Shown here piece after piece: positions 52,406 through 59,129 of a DNA stretch of 64,000 nt; position 1 is the stretch's first letter; every line of letters begins with the position of its first letter. The position numbers and the translations under genes were made by a program. The notes under the pieces were generated by a model. That model was not told the origin of the DNA. It saw nothing but the letters and a program-made list of their open reading frames with translations, and ran no database searches. Source of the DNA: G963923945 sp965199175 (GTDB lineage Bacteria > Pseudomonadota > Alphaproteobacteria > G963923945); the NCBI GenBank assembly GCA_965199175.1, contig OZ240684.1:186001-250000 (forward strand), in the 5' to 3' direction.

Positions 52406-52442
52406 GTAACGGACAGGAAATTTGGCAGACGAAGGATACATT

Positions 52443-52646
52443 ATGGCAGTTCCGAGGAAAAAAGTAACCCAATCTAAGCGTGATATGCGCCGTGCTCATG
52501 ACGCTTTGCGGGTGCCTCAATATGGCGAATGTCCCAACTGTGGTGAGAATACCCGGCCGCATCATGTTTGCCCTTCTTGTGGTCATTATGGCAAACGTGA
52601 GGTTTTTCGCCCTGTTGAGGCAGATGAGGCAGAGGAAGATTCCTGA
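52443..52646 (+). CDS. rpmF: 50S ribosomal protein L32 (zinc-ribbon form)
   Basis: 67 aa from the ATG at 52443 (MAVPRKKVTQSKRDMRRAHD, canonical). Zinc ribbon with four Cys: YGECPNCGENTRPHHVCPSCGHY, so it is the C+ form. The tail EADEAEEDS is acidic. An in-frame ATG 21 bp upstream is not used by the family. It heads the rpmF-plsX-fabH lipid cluster. Confidence 0.96.
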   Translation: MAVPRKKVTQSKRDMRRAHDALRVPQYGECPNCGENTRPHHVCPSCGHYGKREVFRPVEADEAEEDS

Positions 52647-52770
52647 TCATCCTGTGGCTGGGGTGGTGACTCTGGCAGGAGATGTGTAGAATTCACCACA
52701 GCCTGTTGACAGAATACACAGCACGATATTTTCAGATACAGATTTTTCAGATACAGAAAAGGATAAGTAT

Positions 52771-53814
52771 TTGACGTCTAGCCTGGTCCTGGCGGTTGAC
52801 GCAATGGGGGGGGATGGGGCACCGGAAATGGTGCTTGAGGGTGTTCGTATTGCTCTTGAACGCTCTCCTGACCTCCTTTTTTTGATCTATGGGGATCGTG
52901 ATCTTCTGGTGACTTTTAAGGCCTGGGAGGCTTTGAAAGATCGTTGCCAGCTTTGCCATAGTGATCAAGTCGTTGCCAATGATGATAAGCCTTCTGTAGC
53001 GTTACGCAAAGCGCGTCGTTCCAGCATGCGTCTGGCGGTTGATGCGGTGCGTGATGGCCTGGCTCAGGGCGTGATTTCAGCCGGGAATACCGGTGCTTTG
53101 ATGGCGATTGCCAAATTTGTTCTCAAAACATTACCAGGGATTGACCGTCCGGCCATTGCCACGTTTCATCCGACGATGCGTGGTGAAAGTTTGATGCTTG
53201 ATCTTGGTGCCAATATTGATTGCGATGCCAATAACCTGGTTCAGTTTGCGGTGATGGGGGAGGTTTTTGCCCGTACGGTGCTTGGTTTGGAGAAACCGAC
53301 CATTGGGTTGCTCAATGTTGGCAGTGAAGAGGTCAAGGGGCATGAGGCGGTGCGGGAAGCCGCCCGGTTTCTGCGTAAGGTGAGTTTGCCGATTCACTTT
53401 CATGGCTTTATTGAGGGCAATGATATTGGTGCCGGGACGGTCGATGTTGTGGTAACAGATGGTTTTACCGGCAATATTGCCCTGAAGACCGCCGAAGGGA
53501 TCACGGCTCTTTACGGTCGTTTCCTGCGTGAGGCTTTTGCCAGCAGCTGGAGTGGTAAGCTGGGATATATGTTGGCTCAGTCAGCTTTGGGGCGTTTGCG
53601 GGAGCGCATTGATCCGCGTAAATATAATGGGGCGATGCTTTTGGGTCTCAATGGTATTGTTGTCAAAAGTCATGGCGGAACCGATGCGCTGGGTTTTGCC
53701 AGCGCTGTTGATGTTGCTGCTGATTTAGCAAAAAATGGCTTCAATGATCATATCAAAGCGGAATTTGATCAGTTATTTCAAGGTCGTTCAGGTAAAAAAC
53801 TCGTGGATATTTAG
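52771..53814 (+). CDS. plsX: Phosphate acyltransferase PlsX
   Basis: 347 aa with a TTG start; AAGGA lies seven bases upstream. It makes acyl-phosphate from acyl-ACP for phospholipid synthesis. Marks: VLAVDAMGGDGAPEMVLEGV, VISAGNTGALMAIAKFVLKT, RPAIATFHPTMRGESLMLDL, GLLNVGSEEVKGHEAVREAA, VVVTDGFTGNIALKTAEGI, GGTDALGFASAVDVAADLAK. The stop is followed at once by the fabH ATG (no gap). Confidence 0.96.
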   Translation: MTSSLVLAVDAMGGDGAPEMVLEGVRIALERSPDLLFLIYGDRDLLVTFKAWEALKDRCQLCHSDQVVANDDKPSVALRKARRSSMRLAVDAVRDGLAQGVISAGNTGALMAIAKFVLKTLPGIDRPAIATFHPTMRGESLMLDLGANIDCDANNLVQFAVMGEVFARTVLGLEKPTIGLLNVGSEEVKGHEAVREAARFLRKVSLPIHFHGFIEGNDIGAGTVDVVVTDGFTGNIALKTAEGITALYGRFLREAFASSWSGKLGYMLAQSALGRLRERIDPRKYNGAMLLGLNGIVVKSHGGTDALGFASAVDVAADLAKNGFNDHIKAEFDQLFQGRSGKKLVDI

Positions 53815-54798
53815 ATGCGTATCCAGGCCCGTGTCATTGGTAGCGGGGCGTATCTCCCCGAACGGGTGATGAGCAATGATGAGATTGCTCAGCTGGTCGC
53901 TACATCTGATGAATGGATTCGTCCCCGTACCGGTATTACCCAACGCCATCTGGCGGCCCAGGGTGAGGTAACCTCCGATTTGGCGGTTGCTGCTGCACAG
54001 GCGGCTCTCCTGGATGCCGGAATTGGTGCCGATGAGATTGATCTCATCATTGTGGCGACCACGACTCCCGATCGTACCTTTCCGGCAACAGCGGTCAGGG
54101 TACAGCATTGTCTTGGTGCACCTAATGGTCCGGCTTTTGATATTCAGGCCGCCTGCACCGGTTTTCTCTATAGCCTGTCATTGGCGGACAAATTTATTGC
54201 CAGCGGTGAATGCCGGACAGTTCTGTTGATTGGGGCTGAGACATTGTCGCGGATCCTCGATTGGCAGGATCGTGCGACATGCGTTTTATTCGGCGATGGG
54301 GCAGGGGCTTTGCTGGTGCAAGCTCAGGAAGAAGATGCCCAACCACCCGGACAACCGGCCAGTGGTATTCTGGCAACCTGCCTGCATGCCGATGGTGTTG
54401 GTCTTGAGAGCCTGTGTGCTGATGGAGGGCCGTCTCTCAGCCAGACTGTCGGGTATATTCGTATGGATGGCCAGGATGTTTATCGTCAGGCGGTTGAGCG
54501 TCTTACTGCAGTAAGCCGGGAGGTTCTTGCTTCTGCCAATATGGATATCCATGCGGTTGACTGGTTTGTACCCCATCAGGCCAATCGGCGTATTATGGAA
54601 TCAACAGCCCGTCGTCTGGGGCTGGAGCCTGAAAAGCTGGTTTCCACCATTGGCCTTCATGCCAATACTTCTGCGGCATCGATTCCGCTGGCTCTCAATA
54701 CCCAATACCAGGCCGGTCATATCAAAAGCGGAGATCTGATTTTGTTGGCGGCGATTGGTGGTGGTCTCACCTGGGGGGGGGCTTTATTGCGCTGGTAA
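53815..54798 (+). CDS. fabH: 3-oxoacyl-[acyl-carrier-protein] synthase III (KAS III)
   Basis: 327 aa. It condenses acetyl-CoA with malonyl-ACP to start fatty acid chains. Cys-His-Asn triad: Cys in FDIQAACTGFLYSL, His in VDWFVPHQANRRIM, Asn in GLHANTSAASIPLAL. Thiolase fold marks RTGITQRHLAAQGE and VLFGDGAGALLVQ. The ATG follows the plsX stop directly, indicating coupled translation. The stop TAA lies in a 14-bp tandem repeat. Confidence 0.97.
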   Translation: MRIQARVIGSGAYLPERVMSNDEIAQLVATSDEWIRPRTGITQRHLAAQGEVTSDLAVAAAQAALLDAGIGADEIDLIIVATTTPDRTFPATAVRVQHCLGAPNGPAFDIQAACTGFLYSLSLADKFIASGECRTVLLIGAETLSRILDWQDRATCVLFGDGAGALLVQAQEEDAQPPGQPASGILATCLHADGVGLESLCADGGPSLSQTVGYIRMDGQDVYRQAVERLTAVSREVLASANMDIHAVDWFVPHQANRRIMESTARRLGLEPEKLVSTIGLHANTSAASIPLALNTQYQAGHIKSGDLILLAAIGGGLTWGGALLRW

Positions 54799-54835
54799 AA
54801 TGACGTTGGCAAAATGACGTTGGTAAAATGATGTT
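54794..54835 (+). repeat. 14-bp tandem repeat x3 over the fabH stop codon
   Basis: ggtaaaatgacgtt, ggcaaaatgacgtt, ggtaaaatgatgtt at 54794, 54808 and 54822. The fabH TAA is in unit 1. Confidence 0.9.
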
Positions 54836-54876
54836 GGTCAATTTTCTCCCATCTTTCTGACCAGGTATCAGATTTT

Positions 54877-54897
54877 ATGGGTATTGCTCCTACCCAT
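54877..54897 (+). terminator. Hairpin between fabH and ihfA
   Basis: ATGGGTA (54877-54883), 7-base loop, TACCCAT (54891-54897): a perfect 7-bp stem. An overlapping weaker ATCC/GGAT stem is followed by TTTTTTTT (54910-54917). This could be a partial terminator or attenuator before ihfA. Confidence 0.45.
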
Positions 54898-55009
54898 CCG
54901 GGACCAGGATTTTTTTTGGTTATTTCTGCGGATTGACGAAGGGGTAAGCGAGCGGTAGGGTGAACAGGTATTTTATACCTGAAGCCATGATTTTTTCCGG
55001 GGCTATGAC

Positions 55010-55330
55010 ATGTCAGGAAGAACCATCACCCGCTCTGACCTTACCGAAGCTGTTTACCAGGAAGTTGGTTTGTCACGCAATGAATCGGCTGAGCTTGTCG
55101 AATCTGTTCTGGAGCGGATGATCTGTGTATTGGAAAAGGGCGAAAGCGTGAAGATTTCTTCTTTCGGCAGCTTTGGTATTCGCGATAAAAGGGCACGTAT
55201 TGGCCGCAACCCTAAAACCGGGGAAGAAGTCATGATTACGCCCCGCCGGGTTCTTGTCTTCCGGCCATCCCATGTTCTTAAGAAAAAAATCAATGGCGTC
55301 CTGAGCCAGGGTGTTAAGAGCGTTCTTTGA
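55010..55330 (+). CDS. ihfA: Integration host factor alpha subunit
   Basis: 106 aa DNA-bending protein that pairs with IhfB. MSGRTITRSDLTEAVYQEVG, LSRNESAELVESVLERMICV, GESVKISSFGSFGIRDKRA, RIGRNPKTGEEVMITPRRVL, VFRPSHVLKKKING: the GRNPKTGEE beta-arm with its intercalating Pro is present. The order fabH-ihfA-merR is the standard one. The merR-type frame overlaps its 3' end. Confidence 0.96.
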   Translation: MSGRTITRSDLTEAVYQEVGLSRNESAELVESVLERMICVLEKGESVKISSFGSFGIRDKRARIGRNPKTGEEVMITPRRVLVFRPSHVLKKKINGVLSQGVKSVL

Positions 55331-55898
55331 TCAATCGTTGTGGGTTGTGGCGGTGGCGGGAACAGATCAAAGTGCCAATTCTGGCTCTGTAGGCAAATCT
55401 GCAGGTGCGTTTCGCACCATTGGCGAGGTGGCAACCGAATTGGGTGTACCGCGACATGTTTTGCGGTTCTGGGAATCGAAATTCAGCCAGATCCGCCCTA
55501 TGAAGCGTGGCGGCGGGCGGCGGTATTATCGTCCTGAGGATATTGATCTGATCCGGGCCATTCGCAGGCTTCTTTATGATGAGGGCTATACCATCAAGGG
55601 AGCACAACGATTTTTGCGCGAGTCGGGTCCCGGGGCTTTGTTAGCGGATTCCTCTCTCCAGCCTAAGACGGGTAATGCTGAGAAAAGTAGCCAGACGGCT
55701 TCTCCGATTGATGACAAGAACAGGGTCGATACCGGGAAGGCTGATGATCCCTCTTCTGGTGTTCAGCCGGCCTTTTCTGTTCAACCCCATCTGAAATCAT
55801 CACAGGCAGATGGTCACACAGTCGCGCAAGCAGAATTGCGGGTTCTTCTTGATGAATTGGTTGCTATCCGTTGTTTGCTGGATGATCAGGAATCTTAA
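55311..55898 (+). CDS. MerR-family transcriptional regulator
   Basis: 195 aa from a GTG overlapping ihfA by 20 bp; GTG at 55347 or 55353 are alternatives, with no clear ribosome site to choose. DNA-binding domain FRTIGEVATELGVPRHVLRF, WESKFSQIRPMKRGGGRRYY, RPEDIDLIRAIRRLLYDEGY, TIKGAQRFLRESG. The C-terminal part is low complexity, then ends in a short helix (LRVLLDELVAIRCLLDDQES). No metal-binding Cys cluster. This is the MerR-like protein found after ihfA in many Alphaproteobacteria; its targets are unknown. The last 16 codons are inside a 158-bp duplication. Confidence 0.88.
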   Translation: MLRAFFDQSLWVVAVAGTDQSANSGSVGKSAGAFRTIGEVATELGVPRHVLRFWESKFSQIRPMKRGGGRRYYRPEDIDLIRAIRRLLYDEGYTIKGAQRFLRESGPGALLADSSLQPKTGNAEKSSQTASPIDDKNRVDTGKADDPSSGVQPAFSVQPHLKSSQADGHTVAQAELRVLLDELVAIRCLLDDQES

Positions 55899-56155
55899 AA
55901 ATGGCGGGATGTTCCGGATCATGACAGGGGGTGACGGATCTGAATGGTTGGGGGTATCAATGGGTCTGGTGCTCATCCCTGGCTCTCATGCGATGTGATG
56001 CGCATTTTGATGAATTGGTTGCTATTTGTTGTTTGCTGGATGATCAGGAATCTTAAAAATCGGGGATGTTCCGGATCATGACAGGGGGTGACGGATCTGA
56101 ATGGTTGGGGATATCAATGGGTCTGGTGCTCATCCCTGGCTCTCATGTAATGCGC
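55849..56155 (+). repeat. 158-bp tandem duplication covering the merR 3' end
   Basis: Copy 1 from about 55849, copy 2 from about 56007 (period 158). Copy 2 repeats the last 16 codons of the merR-type gene (DELVAICCLLDDQES with one substitution), its stop and downstream sequence, with a few differences. Copy 2 has no start and is dead. Confidence 0.93.
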
Positions 56156-56225
56156 ATTGATTGCAGTGACTGAAGAACATTCTGTTGAATGTGCTGTATC
56201 TGGTACAATAAGGGGGGTTGATTGT

Positions 56226-56303
56226 CGGGGCGTAGCGCAGTCTGGTTAGCGCGTCCGTCTGGGGGACGGGAGGTCGGCGGTTCAAATCCGCCCGCCCCGA
56301 CCA
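56226..56303 (+). tRNA. tRNA-Pro (anticodon GGG)
   Basis: Acceptor CGGGGCG/CGCCCCG, D arm GCGC...GCGC, anticodon loop CTGGGGG giving anticodon GGG, T arm GGCGG-TTCAAAT-CCGCC, discriminator A and encoded CCA. 78 nt with CCA. It follows the ihfA-merR pair, as in many alphaproteobacterial genomes. Confidence 0.95.
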
Positions 56304-56518
56304 TATCACGGCATTGTCACGGGTTGCGGTGTCATTGATGAGACACATCATTCCGTATGCCCAAATGGTTTCATTTCGTGTTGGCTCTCTTATCGTCAGG
56401 AGACTGCTTAGCCATTTTCGGAGAAAATGACAGAATATCGTGTTAGACATCAAAACCATATTAAAGAGAATGCGTAACCTGGGTTGTGGTTATGGTATGA
56501 GCAGATCACAGGAGGAGT
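56304..56518. other. Spacer after tRNA-Pro
   Basis: No gene seen. The minus-strand frame across this region and the tRNA is the well-known artefact of reading antisense to tRNA-Pro (ADLNRRPPVPQTD). Confidence 0.5.
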
Positions 56519-56728
56519 ATGAGTCGCGGTAGGCTCTTTCTATCATTTGGTTTTGGAACATTTTTGCTGGTGCATTTTTTCCTGATGCTATTTTCTTTTC
56601 GGCTCATGTTGAGGCAATAGGCACCACCGCTATCGGGTCTTTATCCTGGGTTATTTTGGGCGATTAAATACTATTTTGCCAAAGGCTCGCGTGATGAACT
56701 TTTAAGAAAGTGGTTCAAAAGGAAATGA
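56519..56728 (+). pseudogene. Small membrane-protein gene interrupted by one in-frame amber codon
   Basis: AGGAGGAGT precedes the ATG at 56519 by 1-2 bases. The frame reads MSRGRLFLSFGFGTFLLVHF, FLMLFSFRLMLRQ, TAG (56618), then in the same frame APPLSGLYPGLFWAIKYYFA, KGSRDELLRKWFKRK, TGA (56728): 69 sense-plus-amber codons. Both halves look coding: a hydrophobic helix, then a second hydrophobic segment and a basic amphipathic tail. Most likely a nonsense mutation in a ~69-aa two-helix membrane protein; TAG is an ordinary stop elsewhere (guaB, plsX), so recoding is unlikely. Not recognised as a family. Confidence 0.6.
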
Positions 56729-56904
56729 GATTATTTTTCTACAACTCTCGCTTTTTTATTTAGGATCAGCTAGTTCAGCATCACCAGCGCGCAGCCTGGG
56801 GTTAGCCACTCATAGTCTCAGTCATTGATTGACCGGAGAGGCAGGCGGATTTTATCCGGTGAGGGCTTTCCTGGCGAATACAATAATCCACATGAATAAG
56901 AGTA
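56729..56904. other. Spacer upstream of mgtE
   Basis: 176 bp with no gene seen. No M-box or other Mg riboswitch was recognised. Confidence 0.4.
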
Positions 56905-58260
56905 ATGGTGACGATGATGAACCAGGATTTGCCGCCTGAACTTCCGGAGACTGTGACCGGCGCAATCGAATGCGGTGATATCGGGCTGGTTCGTGATTGT
57001 CTGGCCCCGATGTATCCGGCTGAGCTGGCGGCTGTGATTCAGCAACTCACCCCTGAGCAACGGGTCTGTGTCATTGATGCTCTGGGTGAGGATTTGGTCC
57101 CCGAAGTTCTGGCCGAGCTGGATCATGCGGTGGTGGAACAAGTCACCCGACATATGGATGCCAAACGGGTTGCTGCGGCTTTGGGGGGACTCGATTCCGA
57201 TGATGTCGTTGACGTCATTGAAGAATTAAAGGGCGACCTTCAACAACAGGTTCTTCAGGAAATGCCGGCCACTGAGCGGGTTTTGATTGAAGATAGTCTC
57301 TCATATCCTGACGAGAGTGCCGGACGCCTGATGCAGCGGGAAACAGTATGCGTTCCGGTTGACTGGAATGTCGGGACAATTATCGATCATTTACGTGATC
57401 AGCAGGATCTTCCCAATGATTTCTATGATATTTTTGTGATTGACGAGAAGCATCGTTTGGTCGGGAGCACACCGCTCAGCCGGGTTTTGCGGGCCAGGCG
57501 GGTGGTTGCGGTTTCCGATATTATGGATAGTGATCTGCAACCAATCCCGGTTTCAATGGATCAGGAGGAAGTCGCTTTTCTTTTCCGTCGCCGTGATCTG
57601 ACCTCAACGGCGGTGGTTGATGACGGGGGGCGTCTGGTTGGTGTGATCACCATTGATGACATTGTCGATGTGATTGATGAAGAGGCCGGCGAAGATATCA
57701 TGCGTCTTGGCGGGGTTTCTAAGGAAAGTTTCTATGATGCGGTGATTGATACGTCCCGTGCCCGTTTTTCCTGGCTTGCTTTGAACCTGGTTGCTGTTTT
57801 TATCGCTGCGAGCGTCATTGCTCATTTTGAATATGCGATTGAGGGATTGGTTGCTTTGGCGGTTTTGATGCCGATTGTTGCCTCGATGGGGGGGAATGCA
57901 GGGACCCAATCCTTAACCACCACTGTGCGCGCCCTGGCGATGCGGGAATTGACATGGTCTAATACTCTGCGTGCTGTGGGCAAGGAGATTGCTGTGGCTG
58001 GTCTCAATGGCTGTGTTTTTGCTCTTTTTTCCGGCGGGATGGTCTGGTGGTGGTATGGGGATCCGGGGTTGGCCGGGATTCTCGCCCTGGCGATGCTGTT
58101 GACATTGCCGGTCGGGAGCCTGGTTGGCACATTGGCTCCGCTTGCGCTTTTACGTCTTGGGGTTGATCCGGCGGTGGCCTCCGGGACTTTTGTTGCGATG
58201 GCTGCTGATGTGGTCGGATTTTTTTCTTTTCTTGGCCTGGCGGCGTGGTGGCTGCTTTAG
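56905..58260 (+). CDS. mgtE: Magnesium transporter MgtE
   Basis: 451 aa. N-terminal superhelical domain (LPETVTGAIECGDIGLVRDC, MYPAELAAVIQQLTPEQRVC, LDSDDVVDVIEEL), two CBS domains (ESAGRLMQRETVCVPVDWNV, VVAVSDIMDSDLQPIPVSM, LTSTAVVDDGGRLVGVITID) and five C-terminal transmembrane helices with VLMPIVASMGGNAGTQSLTT and the pore/metal segment DPAVASGTFVAMAADVVGFF. The Asp of the last motif is the Mg2+ pore site. The motif reads GTFVAMAAD rather than GPFVTTxxD, a modest variation. Dimeric inner-membrane Mg2+ channel. Confidence 0.95.
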   Translation: MVTMMNQDLPPELPETVTGAIECGDIGLVRDCLAPMYPAELAAVIQQLTPEQRVCVIDALGEDLVPEVLAELDHAVVEQVTRHMDAKRVAAALGGLDSDDVVDVIEELKGDLQQQVLQEMPATERVLIEDSLSYPDESAGRLMQRETVCVPVDWNVGTIIDHLRDQQDLPNDFYDIFVIDEKHRLVGSTPLSRVLRARRVVAVSDIMDSDLQPIPVSMDQEEVAFLFRRRDLTSTAVVDDGGRLVGVITIDDIVDVIDEEAGEDIMRLGGVSKESFYDAVIDTSRARFSWLALNLVAVFIAASVIAHFEYAIEGLVALAVLMPIVASMGGNAGTQSLTTTVRALAMRELTWSNTLRAVGKEIAVAGLNGCVFALFSGGMVWWWYGDPGLAGILALAMLLTLPVGSLVGTLAPLALLRLGVDPAVASGTFVAMAADVVGFFSFLGLAAWWLL

Positions 58261-58408
58261 CAAAGCAACCGTATGAGGGGCCGCCTGTGAAGACAGACGG
58301 GTTTCACCAGTCAATCCGGTTGAGGGGATGTTCTCTTTATAATGGATTTTTTACAGCATTATGCCGATAATGCTCTTAAGTAAAACCTCAAACAGGAGGA
58401 ATTACCCA
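58261..58408. other. Spacer between mgtE and the mobile-element remnant
   Basis: 148 bp. TTTATAATGG at 58335-58345 resembles a -10 box; a strong AGGAGG ribosome site (58394-58399) leads into the next short frame. Confidence 0.4.
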
Positions 58409-59129
58409 ATGTCCAGCCAAAACCCATCAAAGACTCTGGACAACTCACCAGAGAAGCCTCGCCGCTATCCGGGCCAACAGGGACCAGGAACGACTCCTTG
58501 ACGCCGGAGACCGGGGAACCCCAACAGGCAGAAGCCGCACCAGCCAGCCCACCAGAGAGCAACCCTCTCAGCATGAAGTTGGTGGCCGAGAGCCTGATCG
58601 CAGTGGGCAGGAAGAACGGGAATCAGCACATGGTGAGAGTGGGCGAAGCAATGCTTCAAAAGCTGAGGGCAAACAGCCAGACCTGACGCCGGACGACCCG
58701 GTCCGGATTCCCCGCAGTGACTTTGCGCAAGCCAGCTTTACCAGCAAGAGGGCGGTTGATGAACAAGCCTTTGTGGGCGCCGGGTATGACCCGGATGCTG
58801 CACAGGTCTTAACACCGCAAAGGAAAAAGGCGGCCCTCACCAAGCTGTTTAAGGACATGTTTGGAATCCCGGTTAATTTTGGACAAGGCAAAAAACGAAT
58901 CCAGGCATTAGATGCTATTGATCAACTCCTTGACGGATATCGTGGCATTCGGTTTATAGCCCATGTATTGGAACGACCCACAAATGGGATCGGACTTGGG
59001 GGCAGGCTCTCGCTGGTTCTTGAAAAACATCATAATGATCCCGACATGGCAGATGATCCCGAAAGAGCACAACCGGTTGATATTCGGTCAGGCGGCCTGA
59101 TCCAGGAGATGACGCAAGACATAAGGTAA
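58409..59129 (+). pseudogene. Remnant of a mobile-element gene region (large polyvalent-protein-like), broken into three frames
   Basis: Strong AGGAGG, then ATG 58409 giving MSSQNPSKTLDNSPEKPRRY... that stops at 58501. A TTG at 58498 overlaps that stop and opens a 62-aa frame (58498-58686) with NPLSMKLVAESLIAVGRKNG and MVRVGEAMLQKLRANSQT. A third frame, without a good start but open far upstream, reads TPDDPVRIPRSDFAQASFTS, AALTKLFKDMFGIPVNFGQG, IDQLLDGYRGIRFIAHVLER, TNGIGLGGRLSLVLEKH and ends at 59129. The last part resembles the domains of large polyvalent proteins of phages and conjugative elements (domain type not certain). It overlaps the 3' end of acnA by 42 bp. No integrase or other element gene is near. 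Confidence 0.55.

Noticed and set aside
56130..56459. Minus-strand open frame across tRNA-Pro (ADLNRRPPVPQTD...)
   Set aside because: This is the common false protein made by translating antisense to tRNA-Pro; the tRNA explains the sequence.
56519..56728. Amber recoding (pyrrolysine or readthrough) in the organism
   Set aside because: TAG ends several normal genes here, so one in-frame TAG is better explained by mutation.
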